A DNA stretch of 64,000 nucleotides from Lyophyllum atratum (Eukaryota; Basidiomycota; Agaricomycetes; Agaricales; Lyophyllaceae). Positions 21,916 to 33,447 of the stretch are shown here, piece after piece. The first letter of the stretch is position 1; the number at the start of each line of letters is the position of its first letter. The stretch spans positions 124,001 through 188,000 of the forward strand of contig JACGCN010000027.1 of NCBI GenBank assembly GCA_014905825.1, written 5' to 3'. Both the position numbers and the translations under genes were made by a program. The notes under the pieces were generated by a model that searched no databases, was not told where the DNA came from, and saw nothing but the letters and a program-made list of their open reading frames with translations.

Positions 21916-23423
21916 ATGTTTACCCTCCTTAACCGAAGATTTCCTGCTGTCCAGGGCGTGCGATGGTTCAACCTTTCGGTCCTAACGCTTACCCCGACAA
22001 TTGCAGTCTATGGCTTATGGTCAGCACCTCGAGTCCGGGAAACCATGATTTTCGCCGCTGCATACTACGTCTTCTCTATGTTGGGTAAGCAAGTTCCACT
22101 TCCTAAGGTTTGGGGATAACCTGACAACCTACATGATCATTGAGGCATCACCGCCGGTATGCTCTCCTTTGATTGACAAAACCCTAAATTATTCATTTGG
22201 CACAGGCTACCATCGCCTTTGGTCCCACCGCTCCTACAACGCGTCCGCCCTCTTGCAAATGTTCTTGCTTTGTGGAGGGTCAAGCGCCGTTCAAGGCTCA
22301 TGCTTCTGGTGGGCCCGTGCTCATCGCTCTCATCATCGCCATACCGACACAGATCTTGATCCATATGATGCGAATCGTGGTCTGTTCTGGACGCACATTG
22401 GCTGGATGATATTCAAGTCAGGACGTCGGTCTGGACAGGCTGATATTTCCGACCTCCGGAAAGACAAGCTTATCCAGTGGCAGCATGGTTGGTATTTCTA
22501 CCTTGCGCCTTTTTTTGGCTACATCCTTCCGACAATTGTACCTGGCTTGTTCTGGAATGATTGGCTCGGAGGGTTCTGCTTCTCCGGAGCCTTGCGCTTA
22601 ACAATTGCTCACCACGTACGCCTCTCTGTTCGATACACTTCGCGAGATCAGCTGAGGCAGATTTGCAGAGTACGTTCTGTATAAACTCAATCGCTCACTA
22701 TCTTGGCTCTGCTTCCTATGATGACGTCTTGACCCCCCGAGATCATCTTCTATCCGCAATCCTGACCATGGGGGAGGGATATCATAACTTCCACCACCAG
22801 TTCCCAATGGATTATCGAAACGCGTTCCTATGGTATCAGTATGACCCTACAAAATGGTTCATTGCCATCTGCAGTAAAATTGGCCTTGCGAGTCACCTTC
22901 GAGTATTCCCTTCTAACGAAATCGCGAAAGGGGCATTGGCGATGAAGTTAAAGGAGCTGAAGAAAGTTCAGGACTCCGTCGTATGGCCAGTCTCGTCTGA
23001 ACAGCTCCCCGTGGTGACTTGGGAAACATGTGAGTTCTCGTTGGGATCACCGTGCCTGCTTTTAATATCAGCATCGCCATCAGTCCAGAAAGAGTCCAAG
23101 AAGTGTACCTTAATCCTTGTCGCAGGCTTCATCCACGACGTGTCGTCGTTCGTCGATAACCATCCTGGAGGTAAAAACCTCCTTTTGAAGAGCTCTGGCC
23201 AAGACATGACCGGGTCTTTTTTTGGGGGAATTTATGCGCACTCCAATGCAGCTCATAATGTGCGTGCCCTGTCCTTGTGCAACTTTTTTTACATGCATCG
23301 ATTAATCCACCACAGCTTCTTGCGATGATGCGGACAGGAATCTTGGCTGGCGGTGTGGAGACGCCCGCAGATCCTCTGCCTTCTCAAAGGCTCTACATTT
23401 CTCAAAGATCCAAATCCAGATGA
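21916..23423 (+). CDS. Acyl-CoA delta-9 fatty acid desaturase with cytochrome b5 domain, 415 aa
   Basis: Exons are 21916-22084, 22145-22156 (12 nt), 22206-22615, 22669-23029, 23072-23259 and 23316-23423, summing to 1248 nt. The three histidine boxes of membrane desaturases are present: HRLWSH, HRSHH and HNFHH. A C-terminal cytochrome b5 domain shows FIHDVSSFVDNHPGG, the first heme-ligand region. The enzyme introduces the first double bond into palmitoyl- and stearoyl-CoA at the ER, as yeast Ole1 does. The 12-nt exon encodes ITA just before the first histidine box, so correct splicing is essential. The N-terminus is shorter than in most fungal OLE1 proteins (about 450 aa or more), so an upstream exon may be missing, or this may be a shorter paralogue. 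Confidence 0.92.
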
Positions 23424-24735
23424 CGGACGTCCCAAAATGGCCATAAGCTTCAGAGTTTGAACTAGAGTAGAGCAGTGCCATAAACATATTGATACATCTA
23501 GATAATTCATAAGCCTGCTGATATAGCCGCTCATCTAGTGGCGTGCATACCGATCACGCAGGACGAGGCGTCCTTTGCCGAGCAGGAGGGCAGAAATGGA
23601 TGGGGAGAGAATGCTTCTCTAATCAACCTTTAAGAGACGTGCTGCGTGATTCATCTCCGTTATGAACACGTCAAGGCTTGTCGACTTGTCAACGAGATCG
23701 ACATCATGTCTCTCTCTCTAGCTCTCTCTCTCTTTCGCTCGGAACTTCAGCGCTCAGCACCGCGTCCGTCATCAGGAAGATGACCAAAGTCTGGTTGTCC
23801 AGTTGCCGAGAATCATGATAACCACAGCACCGCACGAATATAGATTGACAAGACATTCGGAGATGGCTGAGGTCTGTAAGCGATTCGCCCACCACTTCTA
23901 CACGGAGAGCTTTCCACCATATTTAATGCCTATCAATCGACCAAGTTGCATAGGAGCACATTCAGTTTCTTCTTCAAACAAGGACAGACCGTGGTATGGT
24001 TCGTGGAGTTATATCTCTGATCGGTGGTGCACGCTTTTCATGGCCTGAGAATAGTATCGCCAGCACACCCTATGATGGTTTCCGTCGGGTCTGTTTGCAT
24101 CGTTTGAGCGTGCTCATTCGTGCGATGCTCTCCACCTGAAGGGTAGATAATCATAACGCTGGAGCTGTATATGCACGGATGTTTGGTCCCGCTAAGCCGT
24201 ATGCCAGGTGAAGCTCAAGAAGTTCTCATTCAGAATCCTGATCCCAAGATGTGAAATGGGGATAAACGGTGACGCGTAGCATCGCGGTGGTGGTCGTGAT
24301 TCAAGACGCGTTCTGCGGAGTTGCAAAATCATTTTGATCCTCAACGTTGAACAACCTCATTCAAAACTTGGATTATTATTGTCTTGTGTGTCTCTCCGCG
24401 CGAAACCCTCACATCTCGTCCGAGAAAGAGAGGCAATGAACAAAACAATTCGATCAAACCCAACGGAAAGCTTGGAAGGGGATGGGGGAAAGGAGGCGCG
24501 TACGAAGGAAATGTGCTACTAGCTATACTAAAAACGGACGGTACATCACGAAGAGAGTCCAGGCAGGTAAGTTGGAACGAAATTGAACTAAACGAAATGA
24601 GCGAAGGAGGCATCTAACAAAAAGGATCTTAGAACAAACAAATTCTGCGTATCGGACATCCTCATCAGCATTGGCAATGGAACGAATATAGGCAAGGAAT
24701 GGACTTACCAACAGCAAGTATTTTGTTGGACACCA
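23424..24735. other. Intergenic, between two 3' ends
   Basis: No gene is recognised. A short CT/TCTC microsatellite lies at about 23707-23738. The region should hold the 3' ends of the desaturase and the large PriA-like gene. Confidence 0.55.
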
Positions 24736-27700
24736 TCAGCGGCGCCCCGCGAACCAGCGTCGCACCCCACCCAACCCCAGAGCCTGCAGGAGCGAATTGG
24801 CGAGCCCATTAACTGGCTCACCCAGCCCATTCACGCTTCCATCAACCTGTAGAAGAGCGTCCAGACCTAAGCCAAGCGAGGAGAGTAGAGACTGAGCGTT
24901 GATGATGATGGACGACGAATGAGAGGCGTGACCCCCATTACCCCCACCGCTCCCTCCTGGACCCGCCGGCCCACCAACTCCTGGGTGATTCTGACACCAC
25001 ACGTGGATGGCGAGCAGATTGTCTAGCAGATTGTACACCTCGTTATCCCAAGTAGGACCGGCACACTGGCAATCATTCAGCCCCTCGGCGAGAAGACCGC
25101 TAATATGGAGAAGGGCGTTGACGTTGACAAGGACGTCGGCGCTCGTGAGCGATTGCAAGAGGTTTCCTGTGGCCAAAGCGACCGAGTTGATCAGGCCTTG
25201 GATGATGGGCATGTTGGGTACCGGAGAAGTGGAAGGACTGGGATGGGGCGCCGGTGCCGGGGTATGAGACGGGCTTGGAGGGCCAGTTGGCGGCGATGGT
25301 GAGGAATGATCTTTGATATTGATGACGACGTTGACGAGACCGCCGATCAGGCTGTTTAAGTTGACAATGGCATCGATGTCCCCCGTCAAATCAACTCCCA
25401 GCCCACTCAGAAGGTCATGGAGGCCGAGGTCGATTGAGATGTCAATATTTCCTGTAGGGGGTTGGGGGCCAGTAGGGTCGCCCGAGCTAGGAGATGTCGG
25501 CGCGGGCGCAGGAGCGGAAGGCAGCGAGGAAGAGGGGACATGCGGATTAATCGGGATGACCACAGGATGGTGCGTACACCAACTCTGTACGCTCAACACT
25601 GCAGCCAAGAGGTCTTCAACACTCTTCACAAGCCCCGCCAAACCCAAATTACCAATACACCCACACCCCAGAAGCGAACTGTTCACATGGGCAGTCACCT
25701 GTAGCAACGTATCCAAATTGAATAGGAGCGAGGAAACCGTGTCCGAGTTGATGACGGTGATCGTACTGTCCAACAGCCCGCCGACGAGGGTTACGTCGAT
25801 AGCTAAGAGGCTTGAGGTACCCGCGCTGATGGGCGGGCCGTGATTCGAAACAGCAGGAAGACAGGATGATTCATTTTTGACTATCATGGCGAGGGTTACG
25901 ACCGTCCGCAGCTGGGCCTTGAGCTCTGCGTCTACTTGGAGGATCGCGTCGGGCTTGGCGACCGGGGAACCCAGCTCGCGTGGAAGGACACCAGAAGGTC
26001 CAATCCCAAGAAGGTCCAAGGCGTTGTTGAGGGTGTTTGCCGTGCCTTCTCCGACTAGGCCTTTGATTACGACCCTGGCTTTGAAACCAGCCAGAATTTT
26101 ATCGAGGCCAATAATGACGGCGTCGTTGGAGGCATGAGGAGGCCTAGGAATCCCGGACGGTGATGGCGAGGGAGGAGGAACGGCGGAGGAGATAGAATGA
26201 GGGACTGGGGTGCCGGAGGGGTGTGGAACGGGAACACCGACTGGATGGTGGGCACACCAATCCTGAATATCTAGTGCGACATCGGCCACCAAGTTCAAAC
26301 CTTTCACCAAGTTCTCATGGCCACCCACACATCCACATGTACCCAGGGCGACCGCGACATAGGCGTTGACGTCAACAAGGGTATCGCCATTCACGACGAA
26401 GGAAGCCACGGTGCCGGAGCTCAGGAGGTCCAGGACGGCTTGAACGACGTCGGTGACGATGTCCGATACGGATGGAAGCGACGTCGATGTATCGGATGCA
26501 TTAGGAGTGGAGTCAATGACTGACGGGAGGTCCATGGCGCCGAGGATGCCTACAAGGATATGAACCTTTGCCAACAATTCTGAGTCTAGGGTAACCACCG
26601 CATTTGCCGTCAGACCCAATCCAAGGCCACTAAGGAGGTCGTCGACCGTAGCAGTCAGGCCGATGTTTTTGATCTGATGATTTGTCGCGGCCGAAAGAAG
26701 GTTATTCAATTCGACATCCAAATCAATAATTATCGGTGCGCTCGAAGTGTTGGGAATGACGGGTGGCTTCGGCGTGGTGGTCGTCGGTGGATGAGGAGCA
26801 GGCATGCCGATGGGATGGCTGCCACACCAGTGCTTGATATCCAATGCAGCATCGACGACCTCGACCAATTGCTGAAGGAGCTGTCCGAGGCCGAGACTAT
26901 CAACGCATCCGCATCCTCCCAATGCCTCTGCTACGAGAACGGTGATATTGGCGATAGTTTTCGCGTTGCCAGCCAACTCCACGACGGTGTGCGAGTTGAG
27001 GAGATCAGCAGTGACTGTAATTACTGCACCAATGAGATTCACGTGGTCGATGGGGGGATGCGAAGTTGGAGTAGAAGGGTGGATGGGTGGAGCGGGGACA
27101 GACGTGGATGGCAAGGCATCAGTGAGCTTAATGACTAGCCCGACATACGCTTTGAGTTTCGCCCTTAGGTCGGCGTTGATGACAATCTTAGTGTCCACTA
27201 GGACATCACGTCTTTCCTTCTTCATCCTCGAGCCAGAGGTGCGATTTATGGGACCTGCAGAGACCTTGACGCACATGCTTTGGTCGCTGGCAGCATCGCG
27301 GTACCATCCTTGTCGGCATTGTGTGACGATGCAGCGAGAGTCAGAGCAGCTAGATGTGACCACGCCGGGAAGACGGCCGCAATCCACTCCTTTGATCGAA
27401 GGCGAAGTCGCATCCCTAAAGCGATGTGGGGTGACACAACCTCCGCCTAGAACAGTGGTCAACCAGCGAATAGGCTTCGAATGTTGTCACACTTACAGCT
27501 ATCGAGGGTAGCCCTGGTATCGATGCACTCAAAGGCGGTTATCTCTTCGCGCTCAGCTATGCCGCAGACGGTCTTGGACTGGCAGAATGCTTGCGCCTGG
27601 GCAAACGTAGTGATCGGTCCGACAGTGCTCCTTTGCTTGTAATGATGCGGGACAGCGGAGCCACAGCCCTGGAAAGCGGATGGAAATCAGTATGCTGAAC

Positions 27701-28406
27701 TATATGCGCGATAGATGCCAAGAGTGGATTAAATGAGTAGTTTTATGCAGGATTTACTCACATTTGGGAAACTGCCACATATCCCGTTGCATTCTAGCAT
27801 GGACGGAGGGCAAATGCATTTTTTGCCGGCCTTCACGTAGGGTGGATCGCATTCGAAGGCGCATGGATTGCCGGCGACGCACGTGTGGTGAGAGTGCGTT
27901 GGAAAGTTACAATGCTGGGTGTGGTGTGATGTGTTGATCTGCATGGGACTCGTCAGCACTACTCCCTCATTGGTATAAATGTAGTATTCACATACCAGCA
28001 GCTTTATAGCAGCCACGAGGTTGTTCTTGCCGAGGAGCTTGCCCAATAGAATGCCGATGTCTGAATCAAGGAAGATATCGAGGTCCTAGTTAGAAATGAC
28101 AGTAAGTATCTTTCCAGATCGTGTGACAAAGCCATGGACCTGGAGACATAAACAGATATGCGCCTTGGCGGCGAGCGGATCGATTATCGCGAGTATCGGA
28201 GCCAGGACACTGGCATCGACGGAGAGACAAAGGTCGATGAGATCGCGGGGAGTGTGGTATTGACGCTGGACGATGACCTGGGGAGTAGAAACCTTGTGGG
28301 CGTCGGGTTTGACTAGAGAGCCAGCACGCGGATAATTAATGGCGCCGACAGCGGGGAGGATGCATGCGGCAAGAGCAGAAAAAACGAATGTGGTGGCGAG
28401 GCGCAT
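24736..28406 (-). CDS. Large PriA-like secreted protein with four internal repeats, 1138 aa
   Basis: Exons on the minus strand are 28406-28140, 28085-27996, 27938-27762, 27668-27497 and 27446-24736, summing to 3417 nt. The start gives a clear signal peptide (ATTFVFSALAACILPAVGA). The next 300 residues are Cys-rich and match the PriA pattern of mushrooms, with CVAGNPCAFECDPPYV, FECIDT, DSCGGCV, GVDCGRLPGV and CIVTQC. The last 850 residues are four diverged repeats of hydrophobic amphipathic stretches, each closing on a Cys-x-Cys plus WC pair: CGC...HWCGSHP, CGC...DWCAHHP, CGC...SWCTHHP and CQC...VWCQNHP, joined by Pro/Ser linkers. PriA of Lentinula is linked to fruiting; its molecular role is unknown. 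The protein is probably extracellular and disulfide-bonded. It neighbours a shorter paralogue on the same strand. Confidence 0.85.
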
Positions 28407-29312
28407 TGTCGACGGTGCGACGGGCTTTTCTCGGAGGGAAATAGCGAACGAGCGGCTGCTGGTAGTGGCAGAAAGAGCGCAACTGGGGGAAATAAATCGA
28501 CGCGCTGAACTTTATATATGATACTCTGGACATGGAGAGGCGGAGTTTCGATCGTGACGCGCAGAAAGACCTGTCTGCGGGACGGCTGGACCGACATCGC
28601 TCGACGCAATCATGTCCCAAAACCGCAACTAAACTTCCGGAAATGGAATAATTCGAACCCCGCGATGCCCTTTCCATGACTTCCTCAAAGCTCGGGAAGA
28701 AGCCGTGAGCGCCATACCGACTTCGTAGCGGGCTGACTTGAGGCTTGCGGCTTTTTCGGGTTTCCCACCACGAAACCGTCGTCCGACGAAGAAATAGAAA
28801 CGAAGTTATGACCACTATAACACTACAGATCTTGTCATTGGGAGGTGATGGCAATTGGCAACATTTCAGGCGGTTTAACGCTGGAATAGCAGAGGCATAA
28901 CGAATGAACTATAGTGCTCACACACCGGACAGTCTCAGTCTGACAGTTGGGTTCTGACAAGTGAAAGCACGTCTGATCACCGGCTTTCCGGACACCATGG
29001 AAGCCTGGCCTCAGGGCTACCATTTTTGCCAGCCGTCGCAAAGAACACGTTCATCACAGCATAAATCGTATTTCATACATATGTTAGGTGTATATAGTTG
29101 TACTAAGGCAGTTCAAATCATGGTACATGTTCAGAAATGTGGGTGTCACGATAGCAGATAAGACGGGGGCAAAAGCAAGAAACTCGGTTCAGATGATTGT
29201 ACAAGAACTAGAGGCCTGTCACCGTCACCTATTATTAGAAAAAATACGGAAGGAATGATAAATAAACTCACCAATAATATACATCACGCAAGCAATGCGC
29301 GTTCATGCCAAC
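28407..29312 (-). promoter_or_regulatory. Promoter region of the large PriA-like gene
   Basis: Reading on the minus strand, TATATAAA at 28518-28511 lies about 105 bp upstream of the ATG at 28406, a good TATA-box candidate. The rest of the interval should include the 3' end of the paralogue starting at 30919. No other gene is seen. Confidence 0.5.
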
Positions 29313-30919
29313 TCAAGCCGGTAACACCTCATCCGGCTTCACACCCAGTGCTCCTTGCAGCACCTCCGCATCCGCCACCACCGGCACCCCATCCGGCACC
29401 CCCACATCCTTATTCTCCTCCACAAACCCCTTCAACGCCACCACCTTCTCCCCCAACTCCCCAACACCCTTCACCACCTCCCCCAACCCAAGCGCAGCGA
29501 CACACCCACATCCCTTCAACGCGTTCTCCAGGACAGTGGTCGCCCCAGCCAACCCCTCCACGTTCTTCAGCACATCCCCCAGGCCGCGTGCGCCCAGAAG
29601 CTGTGTCACGGCACGCACGACCGTGCTGAGGAGGTTCTGCCCGCCTGGGAGGCCGGGGGATGGGACGGCGGGGAGGCTGGGCTGGAGCGTTTGGAGCGCG
29701 GCTGTTTGGGCTTGTAACCCGAGCACGAGCTTCACGAGTTCGATGACCTTTCCTCGTAGGTCAAGCTTAGATCCGGGGACGTTGAGAACGCCCACGAGGT
29801 CTGCGAGGATCATGACGAGCCCGAAAGGCACCTCGCTGTTGAGTTTATTCTCGAGGTCGGGCGTGTTCTTCAGGTCGAGGCCGGCCTTTCCTACAACGTC
29901 GAGGAGGCTGAGGAGTGTTTCAGGCCCAGTGGGGGGTGAAGGGAGGGTATTGAGAATGTTGGCAGTGGGGGGTGAAGGGAGGGTATTGGGAATGTTGGGA
30001 ATGGGGGGTGAAGGGAGGGCACTGAGAGTGTTGGCAACGGCGGCGTTGGCAGTGACGAGGCTAGCAATGCTAGAGACGGCAGTGGAAGCGTTAGAGGAGG
30101 CGACGAGGCTTATCAGCGCCTGGACAATCGGGTCAATGAGGGTGGAGTTCGGCGCCATGGGGATGCCCCCCGGAGGAGTCTCTAAACTAGTGACATTCGA
30201 CGGGTCGCCGAGGATATTCGTCGCAGCGGCTTTGAGTTGGAGGGTTGAGTTGGCGAGGGCGGAAACCTTTTCCTTGATCGACGAAGGGTCGACGCCAGGA
30301 GGAGGCAAGACTGGTGGAAGCTCCGTTATTCCAGTCTGGCGCTTACCACCTGTAAACCGAAGGAAAGACAACACAGTGTTCACCAGCAGGCGTTCAGTCG
30401 TGGAGGGGATAGCCACACATCGAGTCTTGTCGGGGCTCGGCTGGAAGCCCTTGCTGCACTGCGAAACGACGCATCGAGACTCGCGACACTGCGCGGTGAT
30501 GACGCCGGGCAGACGGGCACACTGCATGCCTACAGACGTGGAGCGATAAGTCTCGTAGAATGGATGAGGAGTGATACAACCGCCGCCTAAGGAGTTATCA
30601 TCAGTATCAGACCGCGGTTAGTTGGTGGCAGATACGTACAGCTTTCAACGGTGGTACTGGTGTCCAAGCATTGGTACTCTTCTGTACTTTCGTGCCCTAC
30701 AACGCCACAGATCGACTCGTTGATCTCGCAGGATACTTTGGCCCGAGCTAGAGTGGTGAATCGAAGACTGCGGCGTTGAGAAGTAGCGGAATTAGCTTTC
30801 GCGCGTGACTTGGCGTTCTCCGTGGCCTTAAAACGTGGAAAAGGCTTAATAGCAGCGACACAGGGAAGGAGAAGCGCCGCGAGTGAAGACACGGCTACTA
30901 CACAGGCGGAGACACGCAT
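29313..30919 (-). CDS. PriA-like secreted protein, shorter paralogue, 517 aa
   Basis: Two exons, 30919-30640 and 30586-29313, sum to 1554 nt. A signal peptide (VVAVSSLAALLLPCVAA) is followed by the second half of the PriA Cys-rich region: CEINESICGVVG, YQCLDTS, VESCGGCITP, CARLPGV and CVVSQCSKGF. The first Cys-rich block of the neighbour is absent. The intron splits the same Cys codon (T|GC of SCGGC) as in the larger gene, so the two are duplicates. The rest is an Ala/Leu/Val-rich amphipathic tail with a single CGC motif (LKGCGCVAALGLG), so it carries only one unit of the repeat expanded in the neighbour. A 12-residue Pro-rich repeat (LPSPPxxNIxNT) occurs three times near the middle. Confidence 0.85.
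29932..30040 (-). repeat. 36-bp coding minisatellite, three copies
   Basis: Three near-identical 36-bp units, each containing GGGGGGTGAAGGGAGGG on the plus strand, encode three copies of a Pro-rich 12-residue unit in the shorter PriA-like protein. The period is a multiple of three, so length changes keep the frame. Confidence 0.75.
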
Positions 30920-30960
30920 TGTGGGTGCAGAATCAGAACACGGTTCAAGAGGGGGATGTC

Positions 30961-30966
30961 TTTATA
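30961..30966 (-). promoter_or_regulatory. TATA-box candidate of the shorter PriA-like gene
   Basis: The minus strand reads TATAAA 42-47 bases upstream of the ATG at 30919. A short 5' untranslated region would be expected. Confidence 0.45.
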
Positions 30967-32262
30967 GACCCAGGTAAGGCGGGGATCGTTCATGGAAGCT
31001 TTGTTGGACTGGCGAGTCTTAGATGCGTGTTTTGTTGTACATGTCGCGTTCACCATGGCAAGAGCGACACGAAGAAGGGACTTCGCGCACTCCGCCCGAG
31101 AATAGAAGCTGCTCCGACGTAAAAGTTTCACGCTGGGATTTTACCTGCCTTATTTGGGTGACAAAATAGATCGGACCTGCGTATACCGTGCTTCCATAAA
31201 TCTGTCGCGTTTTGGACCACAACATCCTATGGAGGAATGGAGCGTCCCATCGGAACGGGATCGTGCAATACCGCGTCCGCAACAACTTGGAAGTCAGCGA
31301 TTTGGACCTGGAGCACCTCCGATTGCAAGGACCTACGGATAAATCGCAGCGAGATGTCGATGAGGAGCAACCAACGACCCGACGCAAAAAACCTCGAAAA
31401 AACCGAAGCGAAGTGCCAGCGTCGACGTGATCGGAGTTCGGAAGAAATTACATATCCCCTTGCGGTCAGACATGTTAGGATACAAAGGGCTGCGTCTTTT
31501 GCGCGAGCTGTGGTTTCCTCCAAATGATGCAGCAAGGTTTCACGCCACGAAGAAGAGTCCATACGTGATATTTACATGCTCGAACTAGTTCCGCCAGAGA
31601 GCCTGGCTAGTATACCGTCCAACTCGCTGCCACATCCGACGAGAAGCCTCAAGCCTCGCTACCGTTCTAGAGAAACATGCGAATGTCGGTCTTGCAGACC
31701 CACCATGTCACGTACGCATCGTACCTGTAATTTGTCCTTCGTACGCCCCGTAAGAGAGTGGATTGACCTCAGGCTGTTGTGCGTGCTCGAAGATAAGACT
31801 AGATACGTACACCACGGTTCCCTTCTACGCCTTCGATTAAGTAGAGTCCAGCCTGTCGCGCCTTTGAGCTGGCTACTCTACCGGAATATGAGTTTGAACG
31901 ACGCTACCGCCTCGACATTCTTAGACACAAACCATGCTTATTATATAAACCCCCCGTGCACAGTAAGTGGGAATGCTCGTCACCTGTACAGCCCATACAG
32001 TGCTCTGCACCGCTGACGAGAACGAGGGTTCGGAAGATCGGCATGTGAGCGTAAGCTGGGCCCGAGAGTGGTATGCAAACATTGTTGCTGTGGTGCCCGC
32101 CAAGCGGTAGATTGGAAGGCGAAGGATGTGCAAGGGCGAGTTGGCGTCAAGGTCAAAGGAAGCACCGAAAATTCCGATGCAGCCGCGAATAGTGTGCTCG
32201 GTGTTGCGACGTCGTGAGGTTCTAAGCACTTCGTGAAACCTACGGTGCTGTGGCGTAGTTTC
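30967..32262. other. Intergenic
   Basis: No recognisable gene is seen between the shorter PriA-like gene and Med8. An open frame at 31212-31430 (plus) with a basic C-terminus looks plausible in composition but has no supporting domain, so I do not call it. Confidence 0.5.
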
Positions 32263-33297
32263 TTATGTTAAGGCAGGATCTATGGGTATATCGATCCCAC
32301 TGCTCGATACGCTCGCAGTATGTGTACTCGGCACAGGCATCGGCACTGTCGGCGAGGCGGGCGACTGCGTGTCCATGGCCGAATCCACAAGCGCCTGCAC
32401 CTCGTCCTCATCGCTGCTCCCATCCTCGTCCGCATCCCCATCCATGCCCGCATCCCCATCCCGTTCACCATTACTCTCCCTCATCGCGTCATCCTCATCA
32501 TCGCCCCCACCGTTCTCGTCATCCCCATTCTCATCGCCCATATCCTCACCCATACCGATATCCTGCTGATGTACGCGCGGATCCCACTCAAGTTCCTCCG
32601 GCTCCTCTACCTCCACCTCCACACGCGCACGCCACTCATACTTTTCCCTCAACATCAGCACCGCCCTCACCGCGCGGTCCACGCGCCGATCATGCGCGTC
32701 TCTTATCTCATCGCACTCCCTTAGCACGTCCGCGTACTCCACCGGTTTCTTTGCACCCATCCCGAACTGCGGCTGCTTCTGTGCGGGCGGGGCGCCTAGA
32801 ACACCCAGCGAGCCCCGGGTGGTCATGTGTTCCGCGAGGCGGCGGACGGTTTCGTTCTCGTCGCGCAGGACGTCAGTCGTCTGTTGGTTGCGTAGGAGCG
32901 GTATCACCTCGGTATCTAGCTGGGTGTCTGGCATGGGTGCGCTTGGGTGCAAGGCTACACGTTCGAGGAGGTTTCCTGCGGGTGGGGCAGTGCCGCCGCG
33001 GGCGGCGAGCTGTGCACTTGTGGACGCGGCTGCGGCGGAGAGGGTGCCACTGAGGCCCATGGAGAAGGAGTGGGTCTGGGAGAGGAGGATGTTGTGTTTG
33101 GAGAGGATGTCGGGCCATGCAGGCATGGCGGCCATATGTCCGGCCTCGATGGTGCGCTGCAGGCTTTGGATCGAGTCGATAATTTGGCTACTTTTAAATT
33201 TGAGGGATTCGAGCTGTGAGATCGGGAGCCCTGAGGTGGTGAGGGGCGCGGATATGGGGGAGGCATTTGCAGAGGAGGGGTTTTGGAACATCGACAT
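32263..33297 (-). CDS. MED8: Mediator complex subunit 8, 344 aa, single exon
   Basis: An uninterrupted frame from the ATG at 33297 to the stop at 32263. The N-terminal half has the Med8 pattern: LESLKFKSSQIIDSIQSLQRTI, PAWPDILSKHNILLSQTHSFS, then VALHPSAP, LDTEVIPLLRNQQTTDVLR and ETVRRLAEHM. Med8 belongs to the Mediator head module, bridging activators and RNA polymerase II in the nucleus. The C-terminal third is a long Asp/Glu/Gly-rich acidic stretch (DENGDDENGGGDDEDD) that is probably disordered. The absence of introns is unusual for this window. It shares a promoter of only about 150 bp with the divergent HMG-box gene. Confidence 0.9.
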   Translation of the reverse strand: MSMFQNPSSANASPISAPLTTSGLPISQLESLKFKSSQIIDSIQSLQRTIEAGHMAAMPAWPDILSKHNILLSQTHSFSMGLSGTLSAAAASTSAQLAARGGTAPPAGNLLERVALHPSAPMPDTQLDTEVIPLLRNQQTTDVLRDENETVRRLAEHMTTRGSLGVLGAPPAQKQPQFGMGAKKPVEYADVLRECDEIRDAHDRRVDRAVRAVLMLREKYEWRARVEVEVEEPEELEWDPRVHQQDIGMGEDMGDENGDDENGGGDDEDDAMRESNGERDGDAGMDGDADEDGSSDEDEVQALVDSAMDTQSPASPTVPMPVPSTHTASVSSSGIDIPIDPALT

Positions 33298-33447
33298 GGT
33301 CGTAGTACGCGTCTGAGGTCAATGTGGTGTTCGCGCGGTGCTGGAAAGCAGGAACAATCATCCGCACACAGTCACCCGACATGTCACACGAGTTTCCATC
33401 ACCACCGTCACCTCGAGTTGGTATTCTATTTTTCGTCTTTACCGCCC
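33298..33447. promoter_or_regulatory. Short divergent promoter, MED8 / HMG-box gene
   Basis: Only 150 bp separate the two start codons. Both 5' untranslated regions and both core promoters must fit here, or overlap the genes. No TATA box is evident. Confidence 0.5.

Noticed and set aside
23707..23738. CT microsatellite as a regulatory element
   Set aside because: It lies between two 3' ends and is an ordinary simple repeat.
29305..30549. A 414-codon open frame on the plus strand
   Set aside because: It is antisense to the shorter PriA-like gene, whose minus-strand frame has a signal peptide, conserved cysteines and consistent splicing. The plus-strand product has no recognisable domain.
31212..31430. 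A 72-codon small gene with a basic end
   Set aside because: Composition is plausible but there is no domain, no splice support and no neighbour context.
32265..33053. A 262-codon Pro/His-rich open frame on the plus strand
   Set aside because: Antisense of the acidic C-terminal part of Med8.
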